Of a DNA stretch of 64,000 bases, positions 1-9,245 are shown piece after piece. Position 1 is the first letter of the stretch; each line of letters starts with the position of its first letter. Under the pieces are notes generated by a model, which was not told where the DNA came from, searched no databases, and was given only the letters and a program-made list of their open reading frames with translations. The position numbers were made by a program, and so were the translations under genes. Source of the stretch: Cohnella thailandensis (GTDB lineage: Bacteria; Bacillota; Bacilli; Paenibacillales; Paenibacillaceae); the NCBI RefSeq assembly GCF_014212135.1, contig NZ_JACJVQ010000002.1:248001-312000 (forward strand). The letters run 5' to 3'.

Positions 1-884
1 CCGAATTTCTTGGACAAACGGTTGGCGATGACGACCAGGACGAGCCCGACGACGGACTTGAACAAGCCGACGGCCGTGCTGAAGCTGAACTGCCCTTGAA
101 GAATGCCCGCCCGGTACACGTACGTATCGAATACCTCGGCGACCTCGGACACCGTTCCGTTCATCATCAGGTAAACCTGCTCGAAGCCGACGTCCATCAT
201 GTGCCCGATGCGGAGAATGAGCAAAATGATGATGACGTTGCGTATAGCCGGAAGCGTGACGTGCCAAATCTGGCGCAGCTTGCCCGCTCCGTCCAGCTTA
301 GCCGCCTCGTAGAGCTGAACGTCGACGCCGGCGATCGCCGCGAGGAAGATGACCGTGCCCCACCCGACCTCCTTCCAGATCGACTGCACCGTCAGAACCC
401 CCCAGAAGTACCTGGGATTCGTCAGGAAGTCGATGCGTTCCCCTCCTGCCGCGGCGATCAGCCCGTTGACGATTCCTTCCGACTCCGACAGCATGATGAG
501 GCTGATTCCCGCGATGACAACCCAAGATAGGAAGTGCGGCAGATAGATGACCGACTGAACGGCTCCCTTGAACCAGCGAGTGCGAATCTCGTTCATCGTA
601 AGCGACAGCATAATCGGCAGCGGGAAAAAGAAGATCAGGTTCAGCGCGTTGATGGCCAAGGTGTTCCGAAGCAACAGGAAAAAATCCGGATTCGAGAACA
701 GCCGATCGAAGTGGGCGAAGCCGACCCACTCGCTATGCCATAGGCCCAAATAAGGGGAATAATTCTGAAAGGAAATCAGGACGCCCCACATGGGAACGTA
801 TTTAAAGATAAGGAAAAACAACAATCCGGGCAGAACCAACAGGTACAGAAACAAGTCGCGTCTCATCGTCCTAAGCATCGTCAT
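1..884 (-). CDS. Sugar ABC transporter permease, LplB type (3' end outside window)
   Basis: This is an inner-membrane permease subunit of a CUT1-family oligosaccharide importer. Translated from 884, the protein starts MTMLRTMRRDLFLYLLVLPG and runs through several hydrophobic segments to the window edge at the stretch VGLVLVVIANRLSKKFG, so only the last few residues are missing. The permease EAA loop is visible (YEAAKLDGAGKLRQIWHVTLP), which contacts the ATPase. The start is set by AGGAGAG about 9 bases upstream; an in-frame ATG two codons later is possible. A terminator at 1018-1060 lies between it and the preceding importer, so it probably begins a separate transcript running left out of the window. 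No binding protein is seen before it. Confidence 0.9.
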   Translation of the reverse strand, partial: MTMLRTMRRDLFLYLLVLPGLLFFLIFKYVPMWGVLISFQNYSPYLGLWHSEWVGFAHFDRLFSNPDFFLLLRNTLAINALNLIFFFPLPIMLSLTMNEIRTRWFKGAVQSVIYLPHFLSWVVIAGISLIMLSESEGIVNGLIAAAGGERIDFLTNPRYFWGVLTVQSIWKEVGWGTVIFLAAIAGVDVQLYEAAKLDGAGKLRQIWHVTLPAIRNVIIILLILRIGHMMDVGFEQVYLMMNGTVSEVAEVFDTYVYRAGILQGQFSFSTAVGLFKSVVGLVLVVIANRLSKKF

Positions 885-1017
885 GCTGCCGCTCTCTCCT
901 TTGTTTACCGGGCTACTTCAAAGGATAGGTCCGGACTGGCTTGCCTGCATTAAAAACATCTTGCGAAGAGGCTTGAATGGGCTGCAACGATCTTGCGCAG
1001 AGCTTTGGAACGGCCAT

Positions 1018-1060
1018 AAATAAAACAACTGGCAGCCAGCTTAGCGCCGACTGCCAGTCC
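1018..1060 (-). terminator. Rho-independent terminator after the LplC permease gene
   Basis: Read on the minus strand, ACTGGCAG (1058-1051) pairs perfectly with CTGCCAGT (1035-1028) and is followed by TGTTTTATTT. It lies just after the stop of the gene ending at 1078 and should end the 4574-1078 operon. Part of this element (1042-1064) is repeated exactly at 21985-22007. Confidence 0.75.
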
Positions 1061-1077
1061 GATTATCGAGGTTTTCT

Positions 1078-1959
1078 TTATCCTTTGATGCTTCCGAGCA
1101 GTGCGCCTTTGGCAAAGTGCTTCTGAAGGAACGGATACACGATCAGGATAGGAACGGTGGCGACTACGATTACCGCCATCTTTATGCTTTGCGCAGGCGG
1201 AAGAACATCTTCCGCCGCCCATCCCGTCGTATCGGCCGTTAAGGCTCCGGCCAGGATGACAATCTGTCTCAGGATAACCTGAACCGGCCATTTGGCCGCG
1301 TCGTTGATGTACATGACCGCCTGAAAGTAAGTGTTCCAATAGTTGACCGCATAGAACAAAGAGATGGTCGCGATCGCCGGCATCGATAGCGGAATGACGA
1401 TGCGGAACAGAATGCTCCAGTATCCCGCTCCGTCGATTTTGGCCGATTCCTCCAACCCTTCCGGCAAGTTCTGGAAGAAGTTGCGCATGATGATCAAGTT
1501 AAAGGCGCTCATCGCGGAAGGGATAATCAAAGCGCCGTAGCTATCGATAAGGCCCAAGCTTTTCACGACGATGAAGGATGGGATCAACCCGCCGTTGAAC
1601 AGCATCGTGAAGACAACCAGGAACATAATCGTTTGTCGCCCGCGCAGCGTTTTTTTGGACAATCCGAACGCCATCAATACCGTAAGCAGCATGCTGAAGA
1701 GGGTGCCGGCAACTGTTATAAAAACGGATACGCCTATGGATCGAATGACCGTGCTCGTCGAGAAAATATATCGGTAGGCATCGAAAGAAAATTCGGTCGG
1801 AATAAGCACTAATTGCTTCCGGGCAAGCTCTGCCGTGGTGGTGAAAGAGCCGGCCAATACATGAACAAAAGGAAGAACGGTAACAAGCCCCACTAAGGCC
1901 AACAAGGCGATATTGACCCCGTCGAATAACCGGCTTCCCCAAGATTTGTCTTGAATCAT
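1078..1959 (-). CDS. Carbohydrate ABC transporter permease, LplC/YtcP type
   Basis: 293-residue inner-membrane permease, the second transmembrane subunit of a CUT1 sugar importer. Six hydrophobic segments are apparent. The EAA loop reads EESAKIDGAGYWSILFRIVIP near residue 190, and the protein ends in the family-typical GSIKG. It follows the LplB gene after a 27-base gap and the two should form a heterodimer. GGAAGGCGGG precedes the ATG. The importer lacks an ATPase gene, as is usual for this subfamily. The transported sugar cannot be told from the sequence. Confidence 0.92.
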   Translation of the reverse strand: MIQDKSWGSRLFDGVNIALLALVGLVTVLPFVHVLAGSFTTTAELARKQLVLIPTEFSFDAYRYIFSTSTVIRSIGVSVFITVAGTLFSMLLTVLMAFGLSKKTLRGRQTIMFLVVFTMLFNGGLIPSFIVVKSLGLIDSYGALIIPSAMSAFNLIIMRNFFQNLPEGLEESAKIDGAGYWSILFRIVIPLSMPAIATISLFYAVNYWNTYFQAVMYINDAAKWPVQVILRQIVILAGALTADTTGWAAEDVLPPAQSIKMAVIVVATVPILIVYPFLQKHFAKGALLGSIKG

Positions 1960-1986
1960 CCCGCTGCCCGCCTTCCATCGTACGGA

Positions 1987-2940
1987 TTAATAAATTCCTT
2001 CTTCGCCGAATTTCTTGGACAGCCAGTTCGCCGCCATGACCAGGATCAGTCCTACTACCGATTTGAAGAACCCTACCGCGGCGCTGTAACTGAATTGACC
2101 CTGTTGCAGGCCGGCTACGTACACGTAAGTATCGAATACTTCGCCGACTTCCCGGTTCATCGCGTTCAACAACAGGAAGATATGTTCGAACCCTACCTCC
2201 AGCACGTCTCCGATCTTAAGGAGCAGCAGAACGACGATGACGCTTCGAATGGAAGGAAGGGTAATGTGCCAGATTTGCCGAAACCGCCCTGCGCCGTCGA
2301 GTCTAGCCGCTTCATATTGCTCAGGGTCGATGGAAGCCATAGCCGCGAGAAAAATGATCGTTCCCCAGCCGGACTCGCGCCAGATGATCTGCAAAATGTA
2401 CGTTGGCCGCATCCAATCCGGATTCATGAGGAAGTTCACTTTATCGAAGCCCGCCGCGACCAACAGCTCGTTGATCAAGCCCCGATCCATCGATAGCAAT
2501 ACGAAAGAAATCGAGACGATGATCACCCAGGACATGAAATGCGGGATATAGACCAACGTTTGAATGACTCGCTTAAACCGATGCTGCCTGACTTCATTCA
2601 GCATGAGGGCTAAAAGAATCGGTACCGGAAAACAGAAGATCAGGTTCAAAAAAAACAAAGTCAACGTATTGAACAGGATCGTTAAAAACATAGGCTCGGA
2701 AAACAAACGTTCGAAATGGGCAAACCCCACCCACTCGCTGCCGAAAATCCCTTTGTACGGTTTGTAATCTTCGAAGGCAATCACTAAACCGAACATCGGA
2801 AGGTATTTGAATATGATAAAATACAGCAGCCCGGGAACGATCATCAAATACAAAGCGCCATGCTTGACGATGCTCTTACCCAAGCTTTCTTGGCCCGAGA
2901 GACGCCCTGGATATTTGGCTTGCGCATTCGCTGAATTCAT
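1987..2940 (-). CDS. Sugar ABC transporter permease, LplB type
   Basis: 317-residue inner-membrane permease. The N-terminal half carries the usual LplB features: a first membrane helix, then the periplasmic-side loop with FEDYKPYKGIFGSEWVG. The EAA loop is YEAARLDGAGRFRQIWHITL near residue 205, and the C terminus ends KKFGEEGIY, typical of the family. GAGG lies a few bases upstream of the ATG. It is the middle gene of the three-gene importer: binding protein (4574-3030), this permease, then LplC (1959-1078). A hairpin between the binding protein and this gene probably lowers its expression relative to the binding protein. Confidence 0.93.
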   Translation of the reverse strand: MNSANAQAKYPGRLSGQESLGKSIVKHGALYLMIVPGLLYFIIFKYLPMFGLVIAFEDYKPYKGIFGSEWVGFAHFERLFSEPMFLTILFNTLTLFFLNLIFCFPVPILLALMLNEVRQHRFKRVIQTLVYIPHFMSWVIIVSISFVLLSMDRGLINELLVAAGFDKVNFLMNPDWMRPTYILQIIWRESGWGTIIFLAAMASIDPEQYEAARLDGAGRFRQIWHITLPSIRSVIVVLLLLKIGDVLEVGFEHIFLLLNAMNREVGEVFDTYVYVAGLQQGQFSYSAAVGFFKSVVGLILVMAANWLSKKFGEEGIY

Positions 2941-2982
2941 AGCTCGGCCTCAGCTCCTTCCTTCTCCTGCTCCGTAAGAGAG

Positions 2983-3008
2983 AACGGGGCTGCATACGGC
3001 AACCCCGT
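2983..3008 (-). terminator. Intercistronic hairpin between binding protein and permease
   Basis: ACGGGG and CCCCGT can pair around a short loop just after the binding-protein stop, followed on the minus strand by TCTCTCTT. It is either a leaky terminator or a 3' stabiliser that allows more binding protein than permease. Confidence 0.5.
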
Positions 3009-3029
3009 CTCCGGGTTTCTATAACGATC

Positions 3030-4574
3030 TTATTGAGAGGCCGCCTGAGCAGCGGTATACTCGTCGATGATCTTTTGTCCTCCGTCGGCAAGCCATTTAT
3101 CCACGGCCTTCTGGAATCCGGCTTCGTCGATCTCCCCAAGAATAAACTGGTACGTCGCATCGTTAATCGATTGCTGCAGGCGCGGACCCATCTCGACAAA
3201 GGTTTTCGATTCCAGCGGCGCCGTCGGATCGCTGATCATAAAGTTAACGTTGTCGAGGATCAGCTCATTCGCTTTTTGCGCAAGCGGATCCTCCACTTTC
3301 TCTCTGAGACGTTCCGGGATCGAAATATCCCCGCCCACTGCGATGGAGGTGCGATACGGACTCACTTCGCGATCCAGCAGCTTCTTATCGTCAACGGCCT
3401 TCGCGAGTCCGTCGACTACCGTGTAATGCTCTCCTTCTACGCCCCACTGCAGAAGATTCGCAAGCTCCGGAGACATGAGCCGGTCATAGAAGCCGAGCAC
3501 TTCCTTGAGTTGCTCTTCGGATTTGATGGCGGATTTAGGGAATAGGTATACGGTGCCTCCCCCTTGAGTAAGCTCCCATACGCCGGGTCCTTTAGGTCCT
3601 TCAATGCGGTTCTGAACATCCAGTACGGCATTAGGATTGGATTTGGTCACTTCGGTCTTAAGCCCGGCTGCATCCTGCAGAGAACCGACGTAAGCCCCCG
3701 CGGTGCCATTGATGAACAACGCGCGTTGATCCTCTTTGCTGGTGACGGGGAAGTCCTGGTTAATCAATCCTTCTCGATGGAGCTTCTGGAAGAACTTCAT
3801 CGTCTCCATGTACTCCGGGAACATGAACTCAGGCAATAGCTTGCCGTCTTTCTCTCCCCAATAGTTCGGGGTGCCATGCCAAGAGGCGACCGTTTTAAAC
3901 GCGCCGAAGATCAAATCGCTGCGGTCCGTTAGTCCGATCGTATCGTTCTTGCCATTGCCGTCCGGATCGTTGTTCTTGAATTGGTTAAGCATTTCATAAA
4001 ACTCGTCCAGGTTTGTCGGAGCCGACAACCCGAGTTTATCGGCCCAGTCCTTCCGATAGGTCAAGCCTTGGCGCGCGAACGGCCTCTCCGAATAGAGAGA
4101 GTACAGCTTGCCGTCTACCTTCATAACGTCGATGACGGACTGGCTCAGATGACTGAGGTTCTCATATTCGCTTAGATAAGGGCCGATCTCCCAGAACTGT
4201 CCGTCCACGATCGCCTCGCTGAATTTATTGAGATCCCCGGTGAATACCATCGGCAAGGCATCCGTAGCGAAAGCCGCATTCACCTTGTCGTTGTAGATCG
4301 TTGCCGGCACCCACTGAATCTCGAGTTCCGTATTCGTTTTTTCCTCGATCAGCTTTTCGATTTTGTCCGTCGGAACTTCGGCGGAATTAAGCCCCGCCAT
4401 GATGGTTATTTTCGTCGGTTTTGCAGCTTCGGCCGATGCTTCCTTGGTTCCGCTTGCGGAACCGCTGGCGGCAGGCGATGGAGAAGACGTCGTTTCCTCG
4501 TTATTCCCGCAACCAACGATTAGCGCCAATGCAACGCTTGTCGGCACTAACACGGCTAACCTTTTCCGATTCAT
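3030..4574 (-). CDS. Extracellular sugar-binding lipoprotein, LipO/YtcQ type
   Basis: 514-residue solute-binding lipoprotein of a CUT1 sugar importer. The signal peptide (residues 1-21, positively charged MNRKR then a hydrophobic stretch) ends in lipobox IVGC with Cys22, so the mature protein is anchored to the outer face of the membrane. A Ser/Ala/Gly-rich linker follows. The motif NNDPDGNGKNDTIG is a calcium-loop-like signature common in these proteins. The ATG at 4574 is chosen because GGAGG lies 7 bases upstream; a longer reading frame to 4613 has no such site. It is the first gene of the operon and is divergent from the membrane AraC sensor at 4779, its likely regulator. The ligand is unknown. 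Confidence 0.93.
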   Translation of the reverse strand: MNRKRLAVLVPTSVALALIVGCGNNEETTSSPSPAASGSASGTKEASAEAAKPTKITIMAGLNSAEVPTDKIEKLIEEKTNTELEIQWVPATIYNDKVNAAFATDALPMVFTGDLNKFSEAIVDGQFWEIGPYLSEYENLSHLSQSVIDVMKVDGKLYSLYSERPFARQGLTYRKDWADKLGLSAPTNLDEFYEMLNQFKNNDPDGNGKNDTIGLTDRSDLIFGAFKTVASWHGTPNYWGEKDGKLLPEFMFPEYMETMKFFQKLHREGLINQDFPVTSKEDQRALFINGTAGAYVGSLQDAAGLKTEVTKSNPNAVLDVQNRIEGPKGPGVWELTQGGGTVYLFPKSAIKSEEQLKEVLGFYDRLMSPELANLLQWGVEGEHYTVVDGLAKAVDDKKLLDREVSPYRTSIAVGGDISIPERLREKVEDPLAQKANELILDNVNFMISDPTAPLESKTFVEMGPRLQQSINDATYQFILGEIDEAGFQKAVDKWLADGGQKIIDEYTAAQAASQ

Positions 4575-4707
4575 ATCATGACCTCCGTTTTGTATATGGA
4601 ATAGCTTGAACAATTCCCATTCTGGGGTCGGCGGCTCGTTACGTAAATAATCCGATCATTTGTCCGGCGCTTATCAAATATACGGATTACCGCCTCGAAA
4701 GTGATTA

Positions 4708-4737
4708 TTGTCGCGCTTCGCGATCGGACGATACAAT
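4708..4737 (+). promoter_or_regulatory. Candidate sigma-A promoter of the membrane AraC sensor
   Basis: TTGTCG (4708-4713) and TACAAT (4732-4737) are separated by 18 bases, about 40 bases before the start codon at 4779. A cre-like sequence follows immediately. Confidence 0.5.
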
Positions 4738-4742
4738 GGGAT

Positions 4743-4756
4743 TGTAAGCACTTTCT
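4743..4756. promoter_or_regulatory. Candidate CcpA (cre) site
   Basis: TGTAAGCACTTTCT resembles the catabolite-responsive consensus TGWAARCGYTWNCW with two or three mismatches. Its place just after the -10 box would suit repression of the sensor gene in the presence of preferred sugars. Confidence 0.35.
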
Positions 4757-4778
4757 TATTCGCAGAAAGGCGGTCCTA

Positions 4779-7085
4779 ATGAATAGATACAGCATACATA
4801 CTAAGATGATCATTTTCGGATGCGCCGTTAGCATCATCCCGTTATTGATGCTTGGTTTCTTCTCCTACCAGAAATCATCGGAATCGATCCAGAGGCACGT
4901 AAACGAAAGCCGGCTCGATTCTCTGCAACAGTTAAGGGGAAGCATGGAACAGCTGCTGCGATCGCTCGACTACACTTTGAGTTATATCGTGAATACCAAG
5001 CTCGTACAAGAATCCATTTATCAAGAGCTGAACTATCGGGAATTCATTCGTTTCCATAATCTCACCCAAGAACTGGCCTTGCTTAAATCGCCCATAACGG
5101 AAGTCGACGACGTTATCTTGGCCAGCTATGTCTCCGATTGGCTCATTAACAATCAAGGCTTGTCAAAGTTCGAATCGTTTAAATACAAAGACCAGCTTGT
5201 AGATTTGATGAACAAAAAAACGGTAACGACCTGGATGATCGTCCCTACCGATTCCATCAGCTCAACCTATCAATCGAGCTTTAGCTGCCGATATTCCATC
5301 GTTCTCGCCAAGAAGACGCCTTATTTGTCCGCGGAGAAACGAGGAATCGCCGCCGTCACGATCCCGACCTGCAATATGGCCGACCTGATCAACGAACCGT
5401 CCGCCAGCGATATTATGGTGCTCGATCAAACGAATCAAGTCATTATTCATCCGCAGCAGGAATTGATCGGAGCCCGTATCGATGAGCTGGGATACTTGGA
5501 TTCCGCCGAGCTTGCCAATCTGGAAGGCGACTCCGGACAATTCGTCGCGAAGAACGGTCAACATACCGTTACCTATTTAAAAGCGCCATTCAACCAGTGG
5601 ACTTATGTATCCTTTACCGAGATGTCGGAGCTGACCCAAGAATCCCGCGAGATCGGCTGGTTTACCGTTTATGTCTGCATGTTCATCGTCGTAGGATCGA
5701 TCGTCATGGTCTGGTTGGGCAGCCGCAACGTCTATTCGCCGATCCGGCGCCTGTTCCAGGACGTGGTTCAACGTTCGCCCGAAGGCCATAAAGCCAAAAG
5801 GAACGAAATCCAGGTCATCAACGATCACTTCCGGGACATGTTCGCTTCCATTTCGACTTTGACGACGGAATTGGGCAGGCATCGCGAGCAGGCCGTGAGC
5901 CTTTTTCTCCACAAGCTTTATCTGGGCACGAACAAAAAATCCGAGACCGAGGACGAGCTTCGGAGATTCGGCCTCGAGGATCGGTTGTCAGCCTGGAATC
6001 ACTGCAGCGTGCTCACTCTTCAGATCGATTTGCTCGAGAATACCCGCTACGAACAAACGGATCTTGATCTGCTGCTATTCGCCATTACGAACATTATCGA
6101 AGAGATGGTCCCGCCGGAAGAACGATTGCCGACGATTATCATTGAACAGACGCATGTCCTCTTGATAGGCAGCCAGGAAACAAACCTGAGTACATTTAAT
6201 GATCACGTTTATAAGCTGACGGAACAAGTGCAGCGCAATATAAGAAGCTATCTCGACTTGGATGTCAGTATCGGCATCAGCTTGCCATTCCAGCAGCTGC
6301 TTCATGCTTCGCGTGCCTATCGCGAAGGCATGGAGGCGTTAAAGCATCGCATGAAGCTTGGGAAAGGCGTCATCATTCCTTATTTCAGCATGAATTCGGG
6401 ACATCACCGCAAGGTGGTCTTCTATCCCAAACAAATCGAGAGCGAGCTCATGGATTCGGTTCGGCTGGCCGACGAGAACCGAGCGCATGAAGCCTTGCGT
6501 CAATGGTTGACGGAAGTATTCGAGAAAGAAAGAGAACCTCATGAATACCAGGTCTCGTTGATCTGCCTTCTGAACGAGTTCATGATTCTCATGCAGGAAG
6601 CGGGGATCTCCCCGAGAAGCATGGCCGGCGAGGAACAGTCGCTTTACGAGCAATTGCTGCACCTATATATTAGTTCGGAGATCGAGGTCTGGTTTAGGAA
6701 AAGAGTAATCGCTCCCGTTATCGAAGTGTTCCGCGAACGCCAAGAATCGACCTATCATCGGTTAAGCGAACAAATCATCCATATCATAGAGAACGAATAC
6801 GATCGGGATATTACGCTTGACGAGTGTGCTTCCAGACTGCACTACAACTTGTTCTATGTAAGCACTATTTTCAAGAAAGAAACCGGCGTCACCTTCAGCG
6901 AATACCTGGCGATGTACCGATTGAACAAAGCGAAGAAGCTGCTGATCGAGACGGATCTTCCCATTAAGGAAATTGCCGAACGGCTTACGTACAACAATCC
7001 GCAGAACTTCATCCGTTACTTCCGCAAGCTGGAGGGGATCACGCCCGGTCAGTACCGCAAAAATCATAACGGCAGAAAAGAATAG
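4779..7085 (+). CDS. Membrane-anchored AraC-family sensor/regulator
   Basis: 768-residue one-component regulator. A membrane helix at about residues 10-28 and another at about 293-315 flank an extracellular sensor region of roughly 260 residues, probably a double-Cache fold. The cytoplasmic part ends in a two-helix-turn-helix AraC DNA-binding domain over the last 100 residues (DITLDECASRLHYN, then IKEIAERLTYNNPQNFIRYF). It lacks a kinase, so ligand binding outside the cell must act on DNA binding directly. The start at 4779 is supported by AAAGGCGG upstream; the frame is open further upstream to 4701 without a good site. It is divergent from the importer 4574-1078, which it probably controls. 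Confidence 0.9.
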   Translation: MNRYSIHTKMIIFGCAVSIIPLLMLGFFSYQKSSESIQRHVNESRLDSLQQLRGSMEQLLRSLDYTLSYIVNTKLVQESIYQELNYREFIRFHNLTQELALLKSPITEVDDVILASYVSDWLINNQGLSKFESFKYKDQLVDLMNKKTVTTWMIVPTDSISSTYQSSFSCRYSIVLAKKTPYLSAEKRGIAAVTIPTCNMADLINEPSASDIMVLDQTNQVIIHPQQELIGARIDELGYLDSAELANLEGDSGQFVAKNGQHTVTYLKAPFNQWTYVSFTEMSELTQESREIGWFTVYVCMFIVVGSIVMVWLGSRNVYSPIRRLFQDVVQRSPEGHKAKRNEIQVINDHFRDMFASISTLTTELGRHREQAVSLFLHKLYLGTNKKSETEDELRRFGLEDRLSAWNHCSVLTLQIDLLENTRYEQTDLDLLLFAITNIIEEMVPPEERLPTIIIEQTHVLLIGSQETNLSTFNDHVYKLTEQVQRNIRSYLDLDVSIGISLPFQQLLHASRAYREGMEALKHRMKLGKGVIIPYFSMNSGHHRKVVFYPKQIESELMDSVRLADENRAHEALRQWLTEVFEKEREPHEYQVSLICLLNEFMILMQEAGISPRSMAGEEQSLYEQLLHLYISSEIEVWFRKRVIAPVIEVFRERQESTYHRLSEQIIHIIENEYDRDITLDECASRLHYNLFYVSTIFKKETGVTFSEYLAMYRLNKAKKLLIETDLPIKEIAERLTYNNPQNFIRYFRKLEGITPGQYRKNHNGRKE

Positions 7086-7111
7086 GCAGCGTAAAAACAA
7101 GCAGAAAAGAT

Positions 7112-7141
7112 AAAGGCTCGACCATTAAAGATCGAGCCTTT
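7112..7141. terminator. Bidirectional terminator
   Basis: AAAGGCTCGA (7112-7121) pairs perfectly with TCGAGCCTTT (7132-7141), with A/T-rich runs on both sides. It serves the AraC sensor on the plus strand and the GH105 gene on the minus strand, which converge here. Confidence 0.85.
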
Positions 7142-7166
7142 CCTTAAATTTACCTATCTGCGCTAG

Positions 7167-8207
7167 TTACTGTTCGTTCTTTTCTTCCAGAACCGAAGCC
7201 AGGAACGCCAATGCCAGCCCCTGCCCCCAGCCCTGCGCCCATTTCCTGTCGATGTTCAGGTAGCCGGCGATGTCGTTCATGACCGCCGTGCCGCCCGATA
7301 CGTTCAGAACGCGTCCATTGTCGGCTATATTGGCTAAAACGCCGTCGAGCGCCTTCCGCACGTATTTCTTATGCAAGGGATTGCCTTGGGTGACCATCGC
7401 CGCGGCGATGCCCGCCGTAGCCGACACTTCGCCGTAAGCTTCCGGATAATCGAGAACGGTGCCCCAGAGACCGTCGTCCTTTTGCAGCTTCTTGATGGCC
7501 GCCAGCTGGTCGCGCAAGGAGCTCCAGATATGCATCATCGGAGGATACAAGTAACTCTCCGGCAGGATCTTGGCCGCTCTGGACATCGTATAAGCCGCCC
7601 ATGCGTTGGCCCGCGCCCAGTAGATGCCGGACATATGATCCTTATGAATATGGTTATACCCGTGATACCATAACGCGTCATTCTCGTCTTGCAGGTAATT
7701 AATATGCCAGAAAAATTGATGCAAGGCGTCTTCAATGAGCGGTTTCTTATTAAAGGCAATTCCGGTTCTCAGCATAAAGTAGGCTGCCATGAACAACGTA
7801 TCCGCCCAGCATTGCTCCGGGAAATCGTTCTTGGCCGACACCGTGTGCTGCAGCACTCGATCCCCGAATCGCAGGGCTTTGTTTTCCAAATAGTCGATTT
7901 TGCTGAAAATAAGCTCCTCGTACTTCTTGTCCTTCGTGTGTTCGTATAAGGTTAGCAGCATGTGCCCCATCGCACAGGTGTTAACCGTCCAATTCGGGAG
8001 CCCGGCTTCCAGATATTCGTCCACCCAAGCGATCATCCGATCCAAATAAGCCTGCTCGCCCGTTACTTCGAAAGCGCGGCTAACCCCGTAATAGGCAACG
8101 CCGCCGGGCCAATCCCAGGTGAGGTCCATGTCGAACGTATAATCCGCCACGCGCCCGACGATTTGCTTCAATTCGCTTGGAGTCCCTTCAATCGTCAAGA
8201 GAATCAT
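7167..8207 (-). CDS. GH88/GH105 unsaturated rhamnogalacturonyl hydrolase (YteR/YesR type)
   Basis: 346-residue cytoplasmic (alpha/alpha)6-barrel enzyme. The family hydrolyses the 4,5-unsaturated uronic acid left at the end of oligosaccharides by rhamnogalacturonan lyases. The signature FPEQCWADTLFMAAYFMLR near residue 135 contains the Asp that protonates the enol ether. Other family features are NTCAMGHMLLTLYEH, YWARANAWAAYTMSRA and the C-terminal WAQGWGQGLALAFL. There is no signal peptide, which suits an imported disaccharide substrate. The ATG at 8207 has AGGA only 4 bases away; a TTG three codons inside (8198) with better spacing is an alternative. It stands alone, divergent from an AraC regulator at 8338. 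Confidence 0.92.
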   Translation of the reverse strand: MILLTIEGTPSELKQIVGRVADYTFDMDLTWDWPGGVAYYGVSRAFEVTGEQAYLDRMIAWVDEYLEAGLPNWTVNTCAMGHMLLTLYEHTKDKKYEELIFSKIDYLENKALRFGDRVLQHTVSAKNDFPEQCWADTLFMAAYFMLRTGIAFNKKPLIEDALHQFFWHINYLQDENDALWYHGYNHIHKDHMSGIYWARANAWAAYTMSRAAKILPESYLYPPMMHIWSSLRDQLAAIKKLQKDDGLWGTVLDYPEAYGEVSATAGIAAAMVTQGNPLHKKYVRKALDGVLANIADNGRVLNVSGGTAVMNDIAGYLNIDRKWAQGWGQGLALAFLASVLEEKNEQ

Positions 8208-8337
8208 CCTTTCCTATCGCTCGAAATTCCAAACCAAATAGGATAAAACCGCCGTTTATTCTTTCATTCTACGAGTTTGTATTAGCGGATTCTATATAAT
8301 AAAATCAATGCAGCATATAAGAATATGGAGGTCGCTT

Positions 8338-9165
8338 ATGAAACGCCGCATCGTTCCATCTTCCCCCGCCGAGACCCTCCCCTTGCAGCTGGAATCTATC
8401 GGAGTGAGTCCCGAACAGGAGAAAATCGTGCGACCGAAAGGCTATCCCTATTACCATTGGCTCCAGACGGTGGAAGGGGAAGGCGAGTTCACGGCGAACG
8501 GCCGCACCTGGAAAATGACAAAGCGATCCGGAGTCCTATTATCTCCGCATATCCCTCATCGTTACGAGGCGATTGCCGGTCCTTGGCATACGGCATTTAT
8601 CACTTTCCACGGAAGCTTGGCGGCCCATTTCGTCCAATCCTTCGGGTGGCGGGAATCGGAACGCTTCCATTGGGAAGCCGGCAATGACTCCCTTTTGGCC
8701 ATTCTTGCGGATATGCTAACGCGCGCGGAAGCCGGAGGAGACCCTTCCGGATGGCGAACGTCCTCGGATCTGTATCGGTTTCTTACTCACTTAAAAACGA
8801 ACGCCAGAACCGACAACCGGCCGTCCATGTCCAAGAGGTTCGAGAGAATACAGCTTCTGCTGGATTGGCTTGAAACGGAATTTGCGAATCCCGCCATCGG
8901 ATTAGCGGAGATGTCGCATTTGCTTGAGATCGGCGAAAGGCAGCTGAATGAGAAATTCCGAGAGCTTTACGGCCTAACGGCTTATGCCTATTTAATTCAA
9001 CTGCGAATCAGGAAAGCGAAGGAATGGCTTCCCTCCCGGCAGGATTGGACCGTCCGTCGAATCGGGGAAGCCGTAGGGTTCCGCGACGCGAGCCACTTCG
9101 TCGCAACGTTTCGGCGCCTGGAAGGAATGACTCCGGATTCTTATCGGAAGCTTCATGGCGGTTGA
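8338..9165 (+). CDS. AraC-family transcriptional regulator with cupin sensor domain
   Basis: 275-residue soluble regulator. The N-terminal half is an AraC ligand-binding cupin (YYHWLQTVEGEGEFTANG, then LLSPHIPHRYEA). The C-terminal 100 residues form the double helix-turn-helix (IGLAEMSHLLEIGERQLNEK and RRIGEAVGFRDASHFVATFR). The ATG at 8338 has GGAGG 7 bases upstream; the frame extends to 8308 without support. It is divergent from the GH105 gene, 130 bases away, and probably regulates it. The leader just upstream, with CAGCATATAA at 8311-8320, is nearly repeated before the similar AraC gene at 22100, so the two are likely duplicates. Confidence 0.92.
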   Translation: MKRRIVPSSPAETLPLQLESIGVSPEQEKIVRPKGYPYYHWLQTVEGEGEFTANGRTWKMTKRSGVLLSPHIPHRYEAIAGPWHTAFITFHGSLAAHFVQSFGWRESERFHWEAGNDSLLAILADMLTRAEAGGDPSGWRTSSDLYRFLTHLKTNARTDNRPSMSKRFERIQLLLDWLETEFANPAIGLAEMSHLLEIGERQLNEKFRELYGLTAYAYLIQLRIRKAKEWLPSRQDWTVRRIGEAVGFRDASHFVATFRRLEGMTPDSYRKLHGG

Positions 9166-9190
9166 CTTGGTTTGGGGGAAGGATCATCAC

Positions 9191-9223
9191 AACAAACCGC
9201 CTTCGGAGGGAAGGCGGCTTGTT
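9191..9223. terminator. Hairpin between converging genes
   Basis: CCGCCTTC and GAAGGCGG form a strong stem. On the minus strand it is followed by TTTGTTGT, giving a reasonable terminator for the operon ending at 9246. On the plus strand the T run is weak. Confidence 0.65.
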
Positions 9224-9245
9224 GCCGTGCATGTCGTGTCGTTTG